Below are positions 46,720 to 55,759 of a stretch of DNA of 64,000 bases, piece after piece (within the stretch, counting starts at the first letter, position 1; every line of letters begins with the position of its first letter). Made by a program: the position numbers and the translations under genes. The stretch lies in NCBI RefSeq assembly GCF_024623725.1, contig NZ_JANKHG010000016.1:205030-269029 (forward strand), written 5' to 3'. The notes beneath the pieces were generated by a model. It made no database searches and was not told where the DNA came from. It saw only the letters and a list, made by a program, of their open reading frames with translations. The DNA comes from Limnobacter parvus (GTDB lineage: Bacteria; Pseudomonadota; Gammaproteobacteria; Burkholderiales; Burkholderiaceae_B).

Positions 46720-46816
46720 GCAAAATTTAGGAGCTTGCCCGCAAGCCTTGCCAAATCTGGGTTTTCCTTTGTTAGACTGAACCATTACTTTTAACAACCA
46801 GCATGAGGTCACAATT

Positions 46817-47116
46817 ATGGACAACAACAAAGAGAAGCTGTTTAGCGACATGAAAATTGTTTTGAGCGATGCAGAAGATTTGTTGAAAGCGGCCGCATCT
46901 TCTTCTGGCGAACGCGCAGTTGAACTGCGTGAAAAGGCTTTGGTGAGCTTGCGCCGTGCCAAAGAAGTGATGCAAGACGCACAATCGGCAGTTGTTGAAA
47001 AAGGCAAGGCAGCAGCGCGCGCCACCGATGATTATGTACACGACAATCCCTGGAAAGCAGTGGGTGTGGCCGCAGCAGTGGGCTTCGTGCTGGGTTTAAT
47101 CATTAACCGCCGCTAG
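46817..47116 (+). CDS. ElaB/YqjD/DUF883-family membrane-anchored protein
   Basis: A 99-residue protein with a helical, charged body and a C-terminal membrane segment (about 78-96, VGVAAAVGFVLGLIINR) preceded by the family's DDYVHDNPWKAV signature. The DUF883 family (YqjD, ElaB) is associated with the inner membrane and with ribosomes in stationary phase. It starts a probable three-gene operon; the next gene starts 8 bp after. Confidence 0.9.
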   Translation: MDNNKEKLFSDMKIVLSDAEDLLKAAASSSGERAVELREKALVSLRRAKEVMQDAQSAVVEKGKAAARATDDYVHDNPWKAVGVAAAVGFVLGLIINRR

Positions 47117-47124
47117 AGCACGCT

Positions 47125-47538
47125 GTGCTGAATTCAAACTCCAGGTCTGCTTTCAAGCGCGTTGTGGTCAGCTTGTTGGGCATGGGCCAAACCCGCCTTG
47201 AGTTGGCCGGTGTTGAATTGGCCCAGGCTCGCCAAAGCACAGTACAAACAGTGCTTTGGTCTTTGTTGACGGCGCTTGCATTGGCGTTCGCCTCGCTGAT
47301 GATTTGCGTTTTGGTCATTGTGTTGGCCTGGGATACTTACCGATACATTGCAATTGCTGCTTGCATTGCTTTTTATTTGGTGATGGGTGCGTACTTTTAC
47401 ATGAAGTTGAAAGACACACTTGCCGCCCAACCTCCCTTGTTTGAAGCCACCATCGCTGAATTGGGCCGCGACAAGCAGGCTGTTTTGAACAGTTTGGCCG
47501 CTGATGCTTCAGCCAATTCCTCCCGGGGCCAATCATGA
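47125..47538 (+). CDS. YqjE-like phage holin-family membrane protein
   Basis: A 137-residue protein with two close transmembrane helices (about 48-72 and 77-98) after a helical N-terminus (MGQTRLELAGVELAQAR), as in YqjE/Actinobacteria holin-type family proteins. The start is a GTG. In E. coli yqjD-yqjE-yqjK form one operon; the same order seems conserved here. Function is unknown. Confidence 0.8.
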   Translation: MLNSNSRSAFKRVVVSLLGMGQTRLELAGVELAQARQSTVQTVLWSLLTALALAFASLMICVLVIVLAWDTYRYIAIAACIAFYLVMGAYFYMKLKDTLAAQPPLFEATIAELGRDKQAVLNSLAADASANSSRGQS

Positions 47539-47954
47539 GCAAAAAATTCAATGCCCTGGAAGCGAAAAAGGAATTGCTCATGATGAAGGCCGAGCTTGAG
47601 CGAATGGAAATGGGTGCGAATGTTCAAGACCTTCGCGCAGGTTTCGCTTGGGTGAATGTGTTCAAGCAATTCAGTGGTTGGCTGGGGCGGCGCAATATGC
47701 GGGCTTTGGGGCCATTGGCCAGCTTTGGCGGTCCGCGAGTACAAGAAGGGCTGAGAAAATACCCTTTGTTGGGCATGGTGGCTTCTTCAGTCTTGCTGCG
47801 GTTTAGCGCACCCATTGCTAAAGTTGCATTGAAAGCGGGCCTGGGCGCGGCAGTTTTGGCTTTGGGTACATTTTGGTTTCAAACGAGGAGCCCATGGGCA
47901 CCTCGCGCTTTACCGAATGATTCTGTTACTTCTACAAACCCAAGCGACTCATAA
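47535..47954 (+). CDS. YqjK-position hypothetical membrane protein
   Basis: A 139-residue protein overlapping the YqjE-like gene by 4 bp, so coupled. It has a coiled N-terminus ([19 protein letters not shown]) and two hydrophobic stretches (about 73-95 and 95-115). The position matches yqjK, but the sequence is not clearly homologous. Its stop overlaps the convergent ubiD by 23 bp. Function unknown. Confidence 0.72.
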   Translation: MSKKFNALEAKKELLMMKAELERMEMGANVQDLRAGFAWVNVFKQFSGWLGRRNMRALGPLASFGGPRVQEGLRKYPLLGMVASSVLLRFSAPIAKVALKAGLGAAVLALGTFWFQTRSPWAPRALPNDSVTSTNPSDS

Positions 47955-49515
47955 GTTCTCGAACGCGCTCGTCGAGCTTGGGGTCGGGCTGAATGCTTCG
48001 GCCCCACTCCCGGGTGGTTTCTCCTGGCCACTTGTTGGTGGCATCCAGACCCATTTTTCCGCCTAATCCACTGACCGGGCTTGCAAAATCCAGGTAATCA
48101 ATGGGTGTGTTTTGAATCAAGACTGTGTCGCGAACCGGGTCCATGCGGGTGGTGATCGCCCAAATTACCTCTTTCCAGTCACGTGCATTCACGTCGTCGT
48201 CGACCACCACAATAAACTTGGTGTACATGAACTGGCGCAAAAAGCTCCACGCGCCCATCATCACGCGCTTGGCATGCCCTGCATAAGCTTTCTTCATTGA
48301 AATTACGGCCATGCGGTAGCTGCAGCCTTCTGGTGGCAGATAAAAGTCCACGATCTCCGGAAACTGTTTTTGCAGAATCGGCACGAACACTTCGTTCAAG
48401 GCCACGCCCAGCACTGCAGGTTCATCAGGCGGTTTACCCGTGTAAGTGCTGTGGTAAATCGCATCGTCTCGCAGGGTAATGCGGTCTACGGTAAACACAG
48501 GGAACCAGTCTTGCTCGTTGTAGTAGCCAGTGTGGTCGCCATAAGGGCCTTCCAGCGCGCAGTCCCAGCCTTTTAAATAGCTGGGCACTGGCGGTGGTTC
48601 ACGCAGCACGGTAACGCCTTCCCGAAGTTCAGGCACCTGCCCATCGCTTCGGCCTTGGCGTGCTTTCACGGCAATGGGGTGGTCGTAGGGGTAAATATGG
48701 CCTTCAAGCACCATTTCCGCTTCGGCGGGTACCTGCAGTTCATTGCCCTTGCAGGCGATCAGTTCGGTACGGCTGCCACGCAACAAGCCCGCGAACTGGT
48801 ATTCCGACAAGGTATCGGGCACTGGTGTAACGGCACCTAAAATGGTGGCCGGGTCTGCACCCAGTGCCACTGAAATTGGGAAGGGCTGGCCTGGGTACTT
48901 TAATGCATGGTCGCGGAAATCGAGCGCACCGCCACGGTGGGCTAGCCAGCGCATGATTAACCTGTTTTTGCCCACCTGTTGTTGGCGGTAAATGCCCAGG
49001 TTTTGGCGTTTCCTGTTCGGGCCTTTCGTTACAACCAAACCCCAGGTAAGCAAGGGGGCAGCATCGTCAGGCCAGCAAGTCCAGATTGGGATTTGGTTTA
49101 GGTCGACATCTGGGCCTTCAATCACATTGTCCTGGCAAGGTGCTTTGCTGACCACCTTCGGGGCCATGGATAAAACCTGCTTCACCAACGGCAACTTGTC
49201 CAGCGCGTCTCGCATACCTTTTGGGGGTTCAGGTTCTTTTAAATAGGCCAACGTGCGTCCAATTTCCCGCAAAGCCTCTGTATTGCTGGCACCCATGCCC
49301 ATTGCCACACGCTTTGGCGTGCCAAACAGATTGCCCAATACCCTGTATTTGTAGCCTTTGGGCGCGTCAAATAGCAATGCAGGGCCTTCTGCGCGCAGTA
49401 CTCGGTCGCAAAGGTGGGTCATTTCCAGATGTGGGCTGACCGATTCCGGGACACGTTGAAGTTCCCCTTCTTTGTAGAGCAAATCAATGAAGTCTCGAAG
49501 GTTTTTGTATCGCAT
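47932..49515 (-). CDS. ubiD: 4-Hydroxy-3-polyprenylbenzoate decarboxylase
   Basis: UbiD removes the carboxylate of the ubiquinone precursor using prenylated FMN made by UbiX. The 527-residue protein is of normal length with [17 protein letters not shown], the metal- and cofactor-binding region, and the [20 protein letters not shown] stretch including the active-site Glu. UbiX is not in this window. It stands alone, facing left, and is separated from the transglycosylase gene by the structured leader region. Confidence 0.95.
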   Translation of the reverse strand: MRYKNLRDFIDLLYKEGELQRVPESVSPHLEMTHLCDRVLRAEGPALLFDAPKGYKYRVLGNLFGTPKRVAMGMGASNTEALREIGRTLAYLKEPEPPKGMRDALDKLPLVKQVLSMAPKVVSKAPCQDNVIEGPDVDLNQIPIWTCWPDDAAPLLTWGLVVTKGPNRKRQNLGIYRQQQVGKNRLIMRWLAHRGGALDFRDHALKYPGQPFPISVALGADPATILGAVTPVPDTLSEYQFAGLLRGSRTELIACKGNELQVPAEAEMVLEGHIYPYDHPIAVKARQGRSDGQVPELREGVTVLREPPPVPSYLKGWDCALEGPYGDHTGYYNEQDWFPVFTVDRITLRDDAIYHSTYTGKPPDEPAVLGVALNEVFVPILQKQFPEIVDFYLPPEGCSYRMAVISMKKAYAGHAKRVMMGAWSFLRQFMYTKFIVVVDDDVNARDWKEVIWAITTRMDPVRDTVLIQNTPIDYLDFASPVSGLGGKMGLDATNKWPGETTREWGRSIQPDPKLDERVRELMSRLGL

Positions 49516-49932
49516 TGTGAAAAAAACTGCCTATTTGTGGTCCGGATGGAACAGTTCACAAGATGTAACAACCCACACCTAGAAGGCTTTTTCAAGCCCC
49601 CCAAAAGCGCATAAGACGTGGTTTTGGGGGTGTGGAACTGTTTTGAGTAGAACGACTCTACCAGATTTTGGATTGACCCTAGAGCAGGTTGACCCTAGAA
49701 TCCGCTCAGCTTAATGACAGATACAAGCTCTGTCACACAAACGCAGTTGGAGGGCAAAACTCAAGGGAACTTGAGTCAACCTAACTTCATCTTAAGAGTG
49801 TTTTAGCCGCGCAGTATTTGTAAGGAATGGTTAAAGCAGAACGTTCTGCCTCACGGACAAAATGGAGGCAGATGCAACGCTGAGTCAAACAATGCAGGGT
49901 TAAGCCTGCGTTTGCGTAGCAGAGGAGGTTGC
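49516..49932 (+). promoter_or_regulatory. Long structured leader upstream of lytic transglycosylase
   Basis: This gap has no convincing coding frame but several inverted repeats: 49759-49765/49770-49776 (7 bp, GGAA loop of the GNRA type), 49836-49849 (GCAGAACGTTCTGC, perfect palindrome), 49847-49852/49865-49870, and 49894-49898/49905-49909. ATGCAAC at 49872-49878 is complementary to GTTGCAT at 49928-49934, which spans the end of the ribosome binding region and the start codon. A regulatory mRNA leader is plausible; the promoter position is not fixed. Confidence 0.45.
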
Positions 49933-50793
49933 ATGAAGCAGTACGAAACCGTTCTGAGCGTCAATGGCCAGTTGGTCGAACCTCAGAGTTATAAACAGTC
50001 TTTGCGAAAAGCCTTTACAGGCCTGGGTGTAGCAACATCCGTGCTGGTCTTAGGTGCAGTAGCAATATTGTTTTCGAATGCCGAACTTCGAAGTCAGGTA
50101 TTTTTCTCGGCTCCGGTGCAGGCAATATTTGCGGCGGAACTGGACTTGGTCAGCACAGGCTTGGCAGCCGGTGGCGTTGAAGTCAACGATGGCAGCAACC
50201 ATGCGGACTCAACAGGCTCGTCGTCGAACGGCATGATGCCAGTAAAGTTCAATTCAATTGATTCAAGCAAGCCTTTGACTGCTGGTCAGCGTCAAATTAC
50301 ATCGTATCTGGCCAAGCGCTACAGTGTCTCGCCAGAGGCAGTCGAATCGATTGTTCGACTGGCTTACAAAGTTGGCAAAGAAGAAAAGGTCGAGCCGACT
50401 TTGATTCTGGCGATTGTAGGCATCGAGTCTTCTTACAATCCGTTCGCAGCAAGCCCAGTGGGTGCACGTGGCCTGATGCAGATCATGCCAAAGATTCACA
50501 AAGACAAGTTTGAAGCATTGTCGCCTGGCGATTGGTCGCCTTTGAATCCTGAAATGAATATGCGTGTGGGTGCGAAGATTATTCGCGAATACACTCGCCG
50601 TACAGGTTCAGTCAACGCCGGTTTGCGCTGGTATGTGGGCGCGGCAATTCATGGCAACGACGGTGGTTACCCAGGCAAAGTGCTGGCTTTAAAGTCCAGG
50701 ATTGATTCTGTGCACCAGCAGGGTCAAATGGTGGCTTCACGCGGAAATGCAGAAAAAGTTTCTGCGGTGACTGTGGCTGGTACTGAAGGTTAA
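49933..50793 (+). CDS. Membrane-anchored lytic transglycosylase
   Basis: The 286-residue protein has an N-terminal membrane anchor (about 29-50) and an SLT domain (about 118-235) with catalytic Glu165 in IESSYNPFAASPVGARGLMQI. It cleaves the glycan strands of peptidoglycan, making 1,6-anhydro products. The ATG at 49933 has a near-perfect GAGGAGG 8 bp upstream; a TTG at 49912 is rejected. The leader upstream is long and structured. The stop overlaps that of the convergent aminotransferase. Confidence 0.92.
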   Translation: MKQYETVLSVNGQLVEPQSYKQSLRKAFTGLGVATSVLVLGAVAILFSNAELRSQVFFSAPVQAIFAAELDLVSTGLAAGGVEVNDGSNHADSTGSSSNGMMPVKFNSIDSSKPLTAGQRQITSYLAKRYSVSPEAVESIVRLAYKVGKEEKVEPTLILAIVGIESSYNPFAASPVGARGLMQIMPKIHKDKFEALSPGDWSPLNPEMNMRVGAKIIREYTRRTGSVNAGLRWYVGAAIHGNDGGYPGKVLALKSRIDSVHQQGQMVASRGNAEKVSAVTVAGTEG

Positions 50794-52007
50794 ACTGCTT
50801 TCGGTGAGCCGGTTTGGTTGAACTGATTAATGCGCTCGATGGCAATTTGCAGATTTTCCATCGAGTTGGCGTACGAAAACCGCATCATTTCATTGCCCCG
50901 GTATTGTGAGAAGTCTTTGCCGGGCACCGCACACACCCATGCTTTTTCCAAAAGGTCTTTGCAGTAGTCTTCACTGCTGTAGGGAGATTTCGCGTAAATA
51001 TAAAACGCAGAGTCTGGGGTGGAATGCAGCTCAATGCCCGCGCCAGGCAGGGCATGAACCATGAAATCGCGGCGTGCCTTGAATAGTTTTCTGCGCTCTT
51101 CACAAATGGCCAGGGTTTCAGCCTGAAAACAGGCCAACGCTGCCCACTGTGCCGGGGTGTTGGGGCAAATGCTCAGGTTTTGAGCGAATCGTTCAATGGC
51201 AGGCAACAGGTTTTCGGGCACCACCATCCAGCCCAAGCGCAAACCGGTCATTCCAAAATACTTTGAAAAGCTGTTGATCACCAGCAGTGGCATCTGTTCG
51301 CTTGGCGCGCCTGTAACTTGCAACACGCTTTGCGCTGGGTGGTCGTAGCACAGCGATTGATATATTTCATCCACAATAATGAAGCCCCCACGCGTTGCCA
51401 CGCCCGCAGTAATTTCTTTCATTGCGGTGGCAGTAAGTTGCGTGCCCGTGGGGTTATTGGGTGATGCCAGCAGCACACCGGCTGTTTTTTCAGTCCAGTG
51501 TTTTGAAAGATCAGCCCAGCTTGGCTGAAAGTTTTCTTCCTCTGCCGTTTGCACAAAAGCCGGGGTGCCGCCTGTCATTTGTATGAAAGTTTTGTTGCAG
51601 GGGTAGCCTGGGTCGGCCAGCAGTACTTCGTTGCCAGGGTTCACAAGCGCCAGGCAGGCGTACATCAGCGCGGCTGATGCACCTGAGGTGATCACGATTT
51701 GGTTCGCGGGAACCTGAACCTGAAAAGCACTTCGATAGTAGTCGCTGACTGCCTGGCGAAGCTCTGGCAAGCCCAGTGCTGCGGTGTAGCGAGTTTTATT
51801 GGTCGATATGGCCTGAACCAGCGCCTGTTGTACTGGCTCGGGCATGGGAAAGTCGGGTTCGCCGATTGACAGGTGAATCACCGGCTTGCCCTGGGCTTCA
51901 AGAGCGTTGGCGTGCTTAACCAATTCCATGACATGGAAGGGCTGCACCAATGTACTGAGTTCGGACTGCTTCAATTTTTCACCATTGTCAGTGAGAGTTG
52001 CCAACAA
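50790..52007 (-). CDS. PLP-dependent class I/II aminotransferase
   Basis: The 405-residue aminotransferase has SIGEPDFPMPEPV near residue 47, the ASPNNPTGT segment, DEIYQ and the PLP lysine Lys249 in SFSKYFGMTGLRLGW. It resembles the aspartate/alanine/valine-type aminotransferases; the substrate is not clear. The reading frame starts at TTG codons around 52007 without a good ribosome binding site; a TTG at 51974 behind GGTGA is another option. It is divergent from maeB, with a shared promoter region of about 90 bp. Confidence 0.87.
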   Translation of the reverse strand: MLATLTDNGEKLKQSELSTLVQPFHVMELVKHANALEAQGKPVIHLSIGEPDFPMPEPVQQALVQAISTNKTRYTAALGLPELRQAVSDYYRSAFQVQVPANQIVITSGASAALMYACLALVNPGNEVLLADPGYPCNKTFIQMTGGTPAFVQTAEEENFQPSWADLSKHWTEKTAGVLLASPNNPTGTQLTATAMKEITAGVATRGGFIIVDEIYQSLCYDHPAQSVLQVTGAPSEQMPLLVINSFSKYFGMTGLRLGWMVVPENLLPAIERFAQNLSICPNTPAQWAALACFQAETLAICEERRKLFKARRDFMVHALPGAGIELHSTPDSAFYIYAKSPYSSEDYCKDLLEKAWVCAVPGKDFSQYRGNEMMRFSYANSMENLQIAIERINQFNQTGSPKAV

Positions 52008-52097
52008 GTTGTCTGATTTGTGGAAACCCCTAGCGACAGCCTGTCTGGCTGAGCCTATAATTTTCGGTTCTGTTGTTCACCTAAAAGAGAAGATTAT

Positions 52098-54413
52098 ATG
52101 GCTCAACCAATGGATCAGCGCTTCAGGCAAGCCGCCCTTGAATATCATGAATTTCCAAAGCCTGGGAAATTGCAGATTTCGGCGACCAAAAGCCTTGTAA
52201 ACCAGCGTGACCTGGCATTGGCTTATTCCCCGGGTGTTGCAGCAGCTTGTGAAGAAATTGAAGCCGATCCATTGAATGCGGTGCGTTACACTGCCAAAGC
52301 CAACCTGGTGGGCGTCGTTACCAACGGCACGGCAGTGCTGGGCCTGGGCAATATTGGCCCTTTGGCCGCAAAGCCGGTGATGGAAGGCAAGGCTGTGCTG
52401 TTCAAGAAGTTTGCCGGTATCGATGTGTTCGATATTGAAATCAATGAAAACGACCCAGACAAGCTGATCGAGATTATCGCCTCGCTTGAGCCCACGTTTG
52501 GTGGCATTAACCTAGAAGACATCAAGGCACCCGATTGTTTCAAGGTAGAGCGTGCTCTTCGTAGTCGCATGAACATTCCAGTATTTCACGATGACCAGCA
52601 CGGCACCGCAATTGTGGTGGGTGCCGCCATTTTGAACGGTCTTGAAGTGATCGGCAAAAAACTGGACGAAGTGAAGTTTGTGGTTTCTGGCGCCGGTGCA
52701 GCCGCTTTGGCTTGCCTCGAATTGCTGGTTGAATTGGGCTTGCCCCGCAAGAACGTGTGGGTAACTGACATCGATGGTGTGGTGTACAAGGGCCGCACCA
52801 CCAACATGGACCCCGACAAAGATCTGTTTGCTCAAGACACTGAATCACGGGTGCTGGCTGATGTCATCAAAGACGCAGATGTGTTTTTGGGTCTTTCCGC
52901 AGGTGGTGTGTTGAAGCAAGACATGGTTCGAACCATGGCTGCCAAACCATTGATTCTGGCGCTGGCCAACCCAACCCCTGAAATTTTACCTGAGCAGGTG
53001 AAAGAGGTTCGTGACGATGCAATTATGTGCACTGGCCGAACCGACTACCCGAACCAGGTCAACAACGTGTTGTGTTTCCCCTTCATTTTCAGGGGTGCCT
53101 TGGATGTGGGTGCAACCACCATTACCAAGGAAATGGAAATTGCGGCGGTGCGTGCCGTGGCTGAACTGGCCCGCAAAGAACAATCGGATGTGGTGGCCTC
53201 CGCTTACCGCACCCAAAACCTGAGTTTTGGCCCTGAGTACCTGATTCCCAAGCCGTTCGACCCACGCTTGATTGTGCACATTGCGCCTGCGGTTGCAAAA
53301 GCCGCCATGGAAAGTGGTGTGGCCACGCGCCCAATCGCCGATCTGGAAGCTTACAAAGACCAGTTGCAGCAGTTTGTTTACCATTCCGGCACCTTCATGA
53401 AGCCGATTTTTGCCGTGGCCAAACGTTGTGTGGCCGAAACGCCGGAAACATCGCGCATTGTGTTTGCGGAAGGTGAAGACGAGCGCGTGATGCGCGCTGT
53501 GCAAGTGGTGGTCGACGAAGCCATCGCCAAGCCGATCATGATTGGCCGCCCTGCGGTGATCGAGCGCCGCCTGGAGCGATTTGGCCTGCGAATTAAACCC
53601 GGTGTCGATTTCGAACTGATCAACCCCGAGTACGATGTGCGCTATAAAGAGTACTGGCGCATGTATCACGACCTGACCAAGCGCAAGGGCGTCACCGAGG
53701 CGTATGCAAAAATTGAAATGCGCCGCCGCAATACCTTGATCGGTTCCATGATGATCAAGAACGGTAATGCAGATGGCATGATTTGCGGTACTTTTGGCAC
53801 CCATTCGCTGCACTTGCATTATGTGAACCAGGTACTGGGCTTGCGTGCTGGTTGCAACACCTACGGTGCCATGAACGGCTTGATGTTGACCAACCGCCAG
53901 GTGTTTTTGGTCGACACCCATGTGAACTACGATCCCACAGCCGAGCAAATTGCTGAAATTACCTTGATGGCAGCTGAAGAAATGCTGCGTTTGGGCGTAC
54001 AACCCAAGGCAGCGTTGCTGTCGCACTCCAATTTTGGTTCAAGCAACCAGCCTTCTGCTGTGAAAATGCGTGAAGCGCTACAAATTTTGCGCGACATTGC
54101 ACCCTGGCTTGAAGTCGACGGTGAAATGCATGGCGATTGCGCAATCGATGAAGAAGTGCGAAATTCGATTTTCTCGGGTTCAACATTGACTGGCGAAGCC
54201 AATTTGCTGGTGTGCCCGAACATTGACGCAGCCAACATTGCCTACAACTTGCTGAAATCTGCAGCAGGCAACGGTATTGCGGTTGGCCCAATCTTGTTGG
54301 GTTCAGACAAGCCGGTGCATATTCTGACGGCTTCCGCCACTGTGCGACGCATTGTGAACATGACCGCTCTGGCTGTTCTGGATGCAAATTCAGAACGCGT
54401 CAGCTCGATTTAA
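52098..54413 (+). CDS. maeB: NADP-dependent malic enzyme with phosphotransacetylase-like domain
   Basis: A 771-residue MaeB-type enzyme: malic enzyme domain (about 1-430, with [11 protein letters not shown] and DDQHGTAIV) fused to a PTA-like domain (about 435-771, [14 protein letters not shown]). It converts malate to pyruvate with NADP+, and the PTA-like part normally mediates acetyl-CoA inhibition rather than catalysis. The ATG at 52098 is preceded by AAGAGAAG. A strong terminator follows. Confidence 0.95.
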   Translation: MAQPMDQRFRQAALEYHEFPKPGKLQISATKSLVNQRDLALAYSPGVAAACEEIEADPLNAVRYTAKANLVGVVTNGTAVLGLGNIGPLAAKPVMEGKAVLFKKFAGIDVFDIEINENDPDKLIEIIASLEPTFGGINLEDIKAPDCFKVERALRSRMNIPVFHDDQHGTAIVVGAAILNGLEVIGKKLDEVKFVVSGAGAAALACLELLVELGLPRKNVWVTDIDGVVYKGRTTNMDPDKDLFAQDTESRVLADVIKDADVFLGLSAGGVLKQDMVRTMAAKPLILALANPTPEILPEQVKEVRDDAIMCTGRTDYPNQVNNVLCFPFIFRGALDVGATTITKEMEIAAVRAVAELARKEQSDVVASAYRTQNLSFGPEYLIPKPFDPRLIVHIAPAVAKAAMESGVATRPIADLEAYKDQLQQFVYHSGTFMKPIFAVAKRCVAETPETSRIVFAEGEDERVMRAVQVVVDEAIAKPIMIGRPAVIERRLERFGLRIKPGVDFELINPEYDVRYKEYWRMYHDLTKRKGVTEAYAKIEMRRRNTLIGSMMIKNGNADGMICGTFGTHSLHLHYVNQVLGLRAGCNTYGAMNGLMLTNRQVFLVDTHVNYDPTAEQIAEITLMAAEEMLRLGVQPKAALLSHSNFGSSNQPSAVKMREALQILRDIAPWLEVDGEMHGDCAIDEEVRNSIFSGSTLTGEANLLVCPNIDAANIAYNLLKSAAGNGIAVGPILLGSDKPVHILTASATVRRIVNMTALAVLDANSERVSSI

Positions 54414-54437
54414 CGCTGCGTTTTAAAACGACAAATG

Positions 54438-54466
54438 GGCGTGCAAGGCACGCCTGTTTTTGTTTT
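54438..54466 (+). terminator. Rho-independent terminator of maeB
   Basis: A 7-bp GC-rich stem (54438-54444 with 54448-54454) with a 3-base loop is followed by TGTTTTTGTTTT. It lies 25 bp after the maeB stop. Confidence 0.85.
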
Positions 54467-54498
54467 AACTTCGGTCATTTGTGTCGCACAATAGTTTC

Positions 54499-55701
54499 AT
54501 GAGCGAACACGACACATTTCACAGTGAAGACCACGAAGACATCACCGGCCTGGTGTTGTCTGGCGGTGGTGCGCGGGCGGCCTACCAGGTGGGCGTTCTG
54601 CATCAGCTTGCCAAATGGTTTGAGCAGGAAAACAAACGCGAGTTTGATTTCCCCTTCAAAATACTTTGTGGCACGTCGGCGGGCGCAATCAATGCCGCTG
54701 CTCTCGCTTGCGCAGGGCGAAATTTCTATCAGTCCACCGACCGCATGTTGAAGGTCTGGGAAAACTTCAGTTCAGACCAGGTATTCCGTTCCGATTCGCT
54801 GGGCATTATTCGCACGGGTGCGCGCTGGTTGTCGGCCTTGTCCATCGGCTGGATGCTGCGCAAGCGCCCCCGGTGTTTATTGGACAACACGCCACTGTCA
54901 CATTTGATGAACCAGCTGCTGCACTTTCGCCGGCTGGATGAAGCCCTTGAAAATGGCACCATTCATGCCTTGGCGGTTACTGCATCAAGCTACAGTTCCG
55001 GCCGCAGTGTGACTTTCTTCCAAACTCAGAAAGTCATTGAAAGCTGGGCGCGAACCCAGCGGGTCGCATTGCCCGATCGAATTACCGTTGAGCATTTGTT
55101 GGCATCGGCCGCGATTCCATTCGTGTTCCCTGCCGTGAAGTTAAATATTGAAGGCAAGATGGAGCATTTTGGCGATGGCTCAATTCGCCAATTGGCCCCC
55201 ATCAGCCCGGCCATTCACTTGGGCGCGAATCGGGTCATGGTTATTGGCTCCAGCCAAGCGGACAAAGACCACACACAGGCTTTGGAGGTGCAGAATGCTT
55301 ACCCCAGCCTGGCACAAATCGCTGGTCATGCAATGGCTTCGATATTTCTGGACAGTTTGTCGATTGACATTGAACGACTTAGCCGTGTGAACAAAACCCT
55401 GGGTTTGTTGCCGCCCGAAATGGCCACCAAAACCACATTAAAACCCATCGAACTATTGGTGATTTCGCCTTCCGAGCGCATTGATGAAATTGCCGCACGC
55501 CACACTCAAGATTTGCCACGCCCTGTTCGAACTTTGCTCTCTGCCCTCGGCGCTACCGAGGCAGGTGGTTCTTCTTTGGCCAGTTACTTGCTGTTTGAGG
55601 CGAACTACACCCGTGAGCTGATTCGCCTTGGCATTGCCGACACCATTGCCAAGCGGGAAGCGGTTTATGAGTTCTTTCACTTGGGTCAGCCCGCCCGCTA
55701 A
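54499..55701 (+). CDS. Patatin-like phospholipase
   Basis: The 400-residue protein has GGGARAAYQVGVL (oxyanion hole), GTSAGA with the nucleophile Ser, and the Asp of the dyad in GDGSIRQ. Patatin-like proteins are Ser-Asp lipases; no signal peptide is seen, so cytoplasmic membrane lipid turnover is the plausible role. I chose the ATG at 54499; a GTG at 54481 in the same frame adds six residues. Neither has a clear ribosome binding site. Confidence 0.88.
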   Translation: MSEHDTFHSEDHEDITGLVLSGGGARAAYQVGVLHQLAKWFEQENKREFDFPFKILCGTSAGAINAAALACAGRNFYQSTDRMLKVWENFSSDQVFRSDSLGIIRTGARWLSALSIGWMLRKRPRCLLDNTPLSHLMNQLLHFRRLDEALENGTIHALAVTASSYSSGRSVTFFQTQKVIESWARTQRVALPDRITVEHLLASAAIPFVFPAVKLNIEGKMEHFGDGSIRQLAPISPAIHLGANRVMVIGSSQADKDHTQALEVQNAYPSLAQIAGHAMASIFLDSLSIDIERLSRVNKTLGLLPPEMATKTTLKPIELLVISPSERIDEIAARHTQDLPRPVRTLLSALGATEAGGSSLASYLLFEANYTRELIRLGIADTIAKREAVYEFFHLGQPAR

Positions 55702-55759
55702 GTTCGCTGCCCAGCCGCGTTACAATTGAACTTTCGGGCAGTTCGGGCCAATTCTTCTC

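Noticed and set aside
46728-46750. Terminator after dacB
   Set aside because: GCTTGC and GCAAGC can pair over 6 bp, but no T-run follows on either strand.
49750-49800. Cyclic di-GMP-I riboswitch
   Set aside because: GGGCAAA and a GNRA-capped stem are present, but the conserved ACGCAAAGCC and the second paired arm are missing. Kept only as part of a candidate leader.
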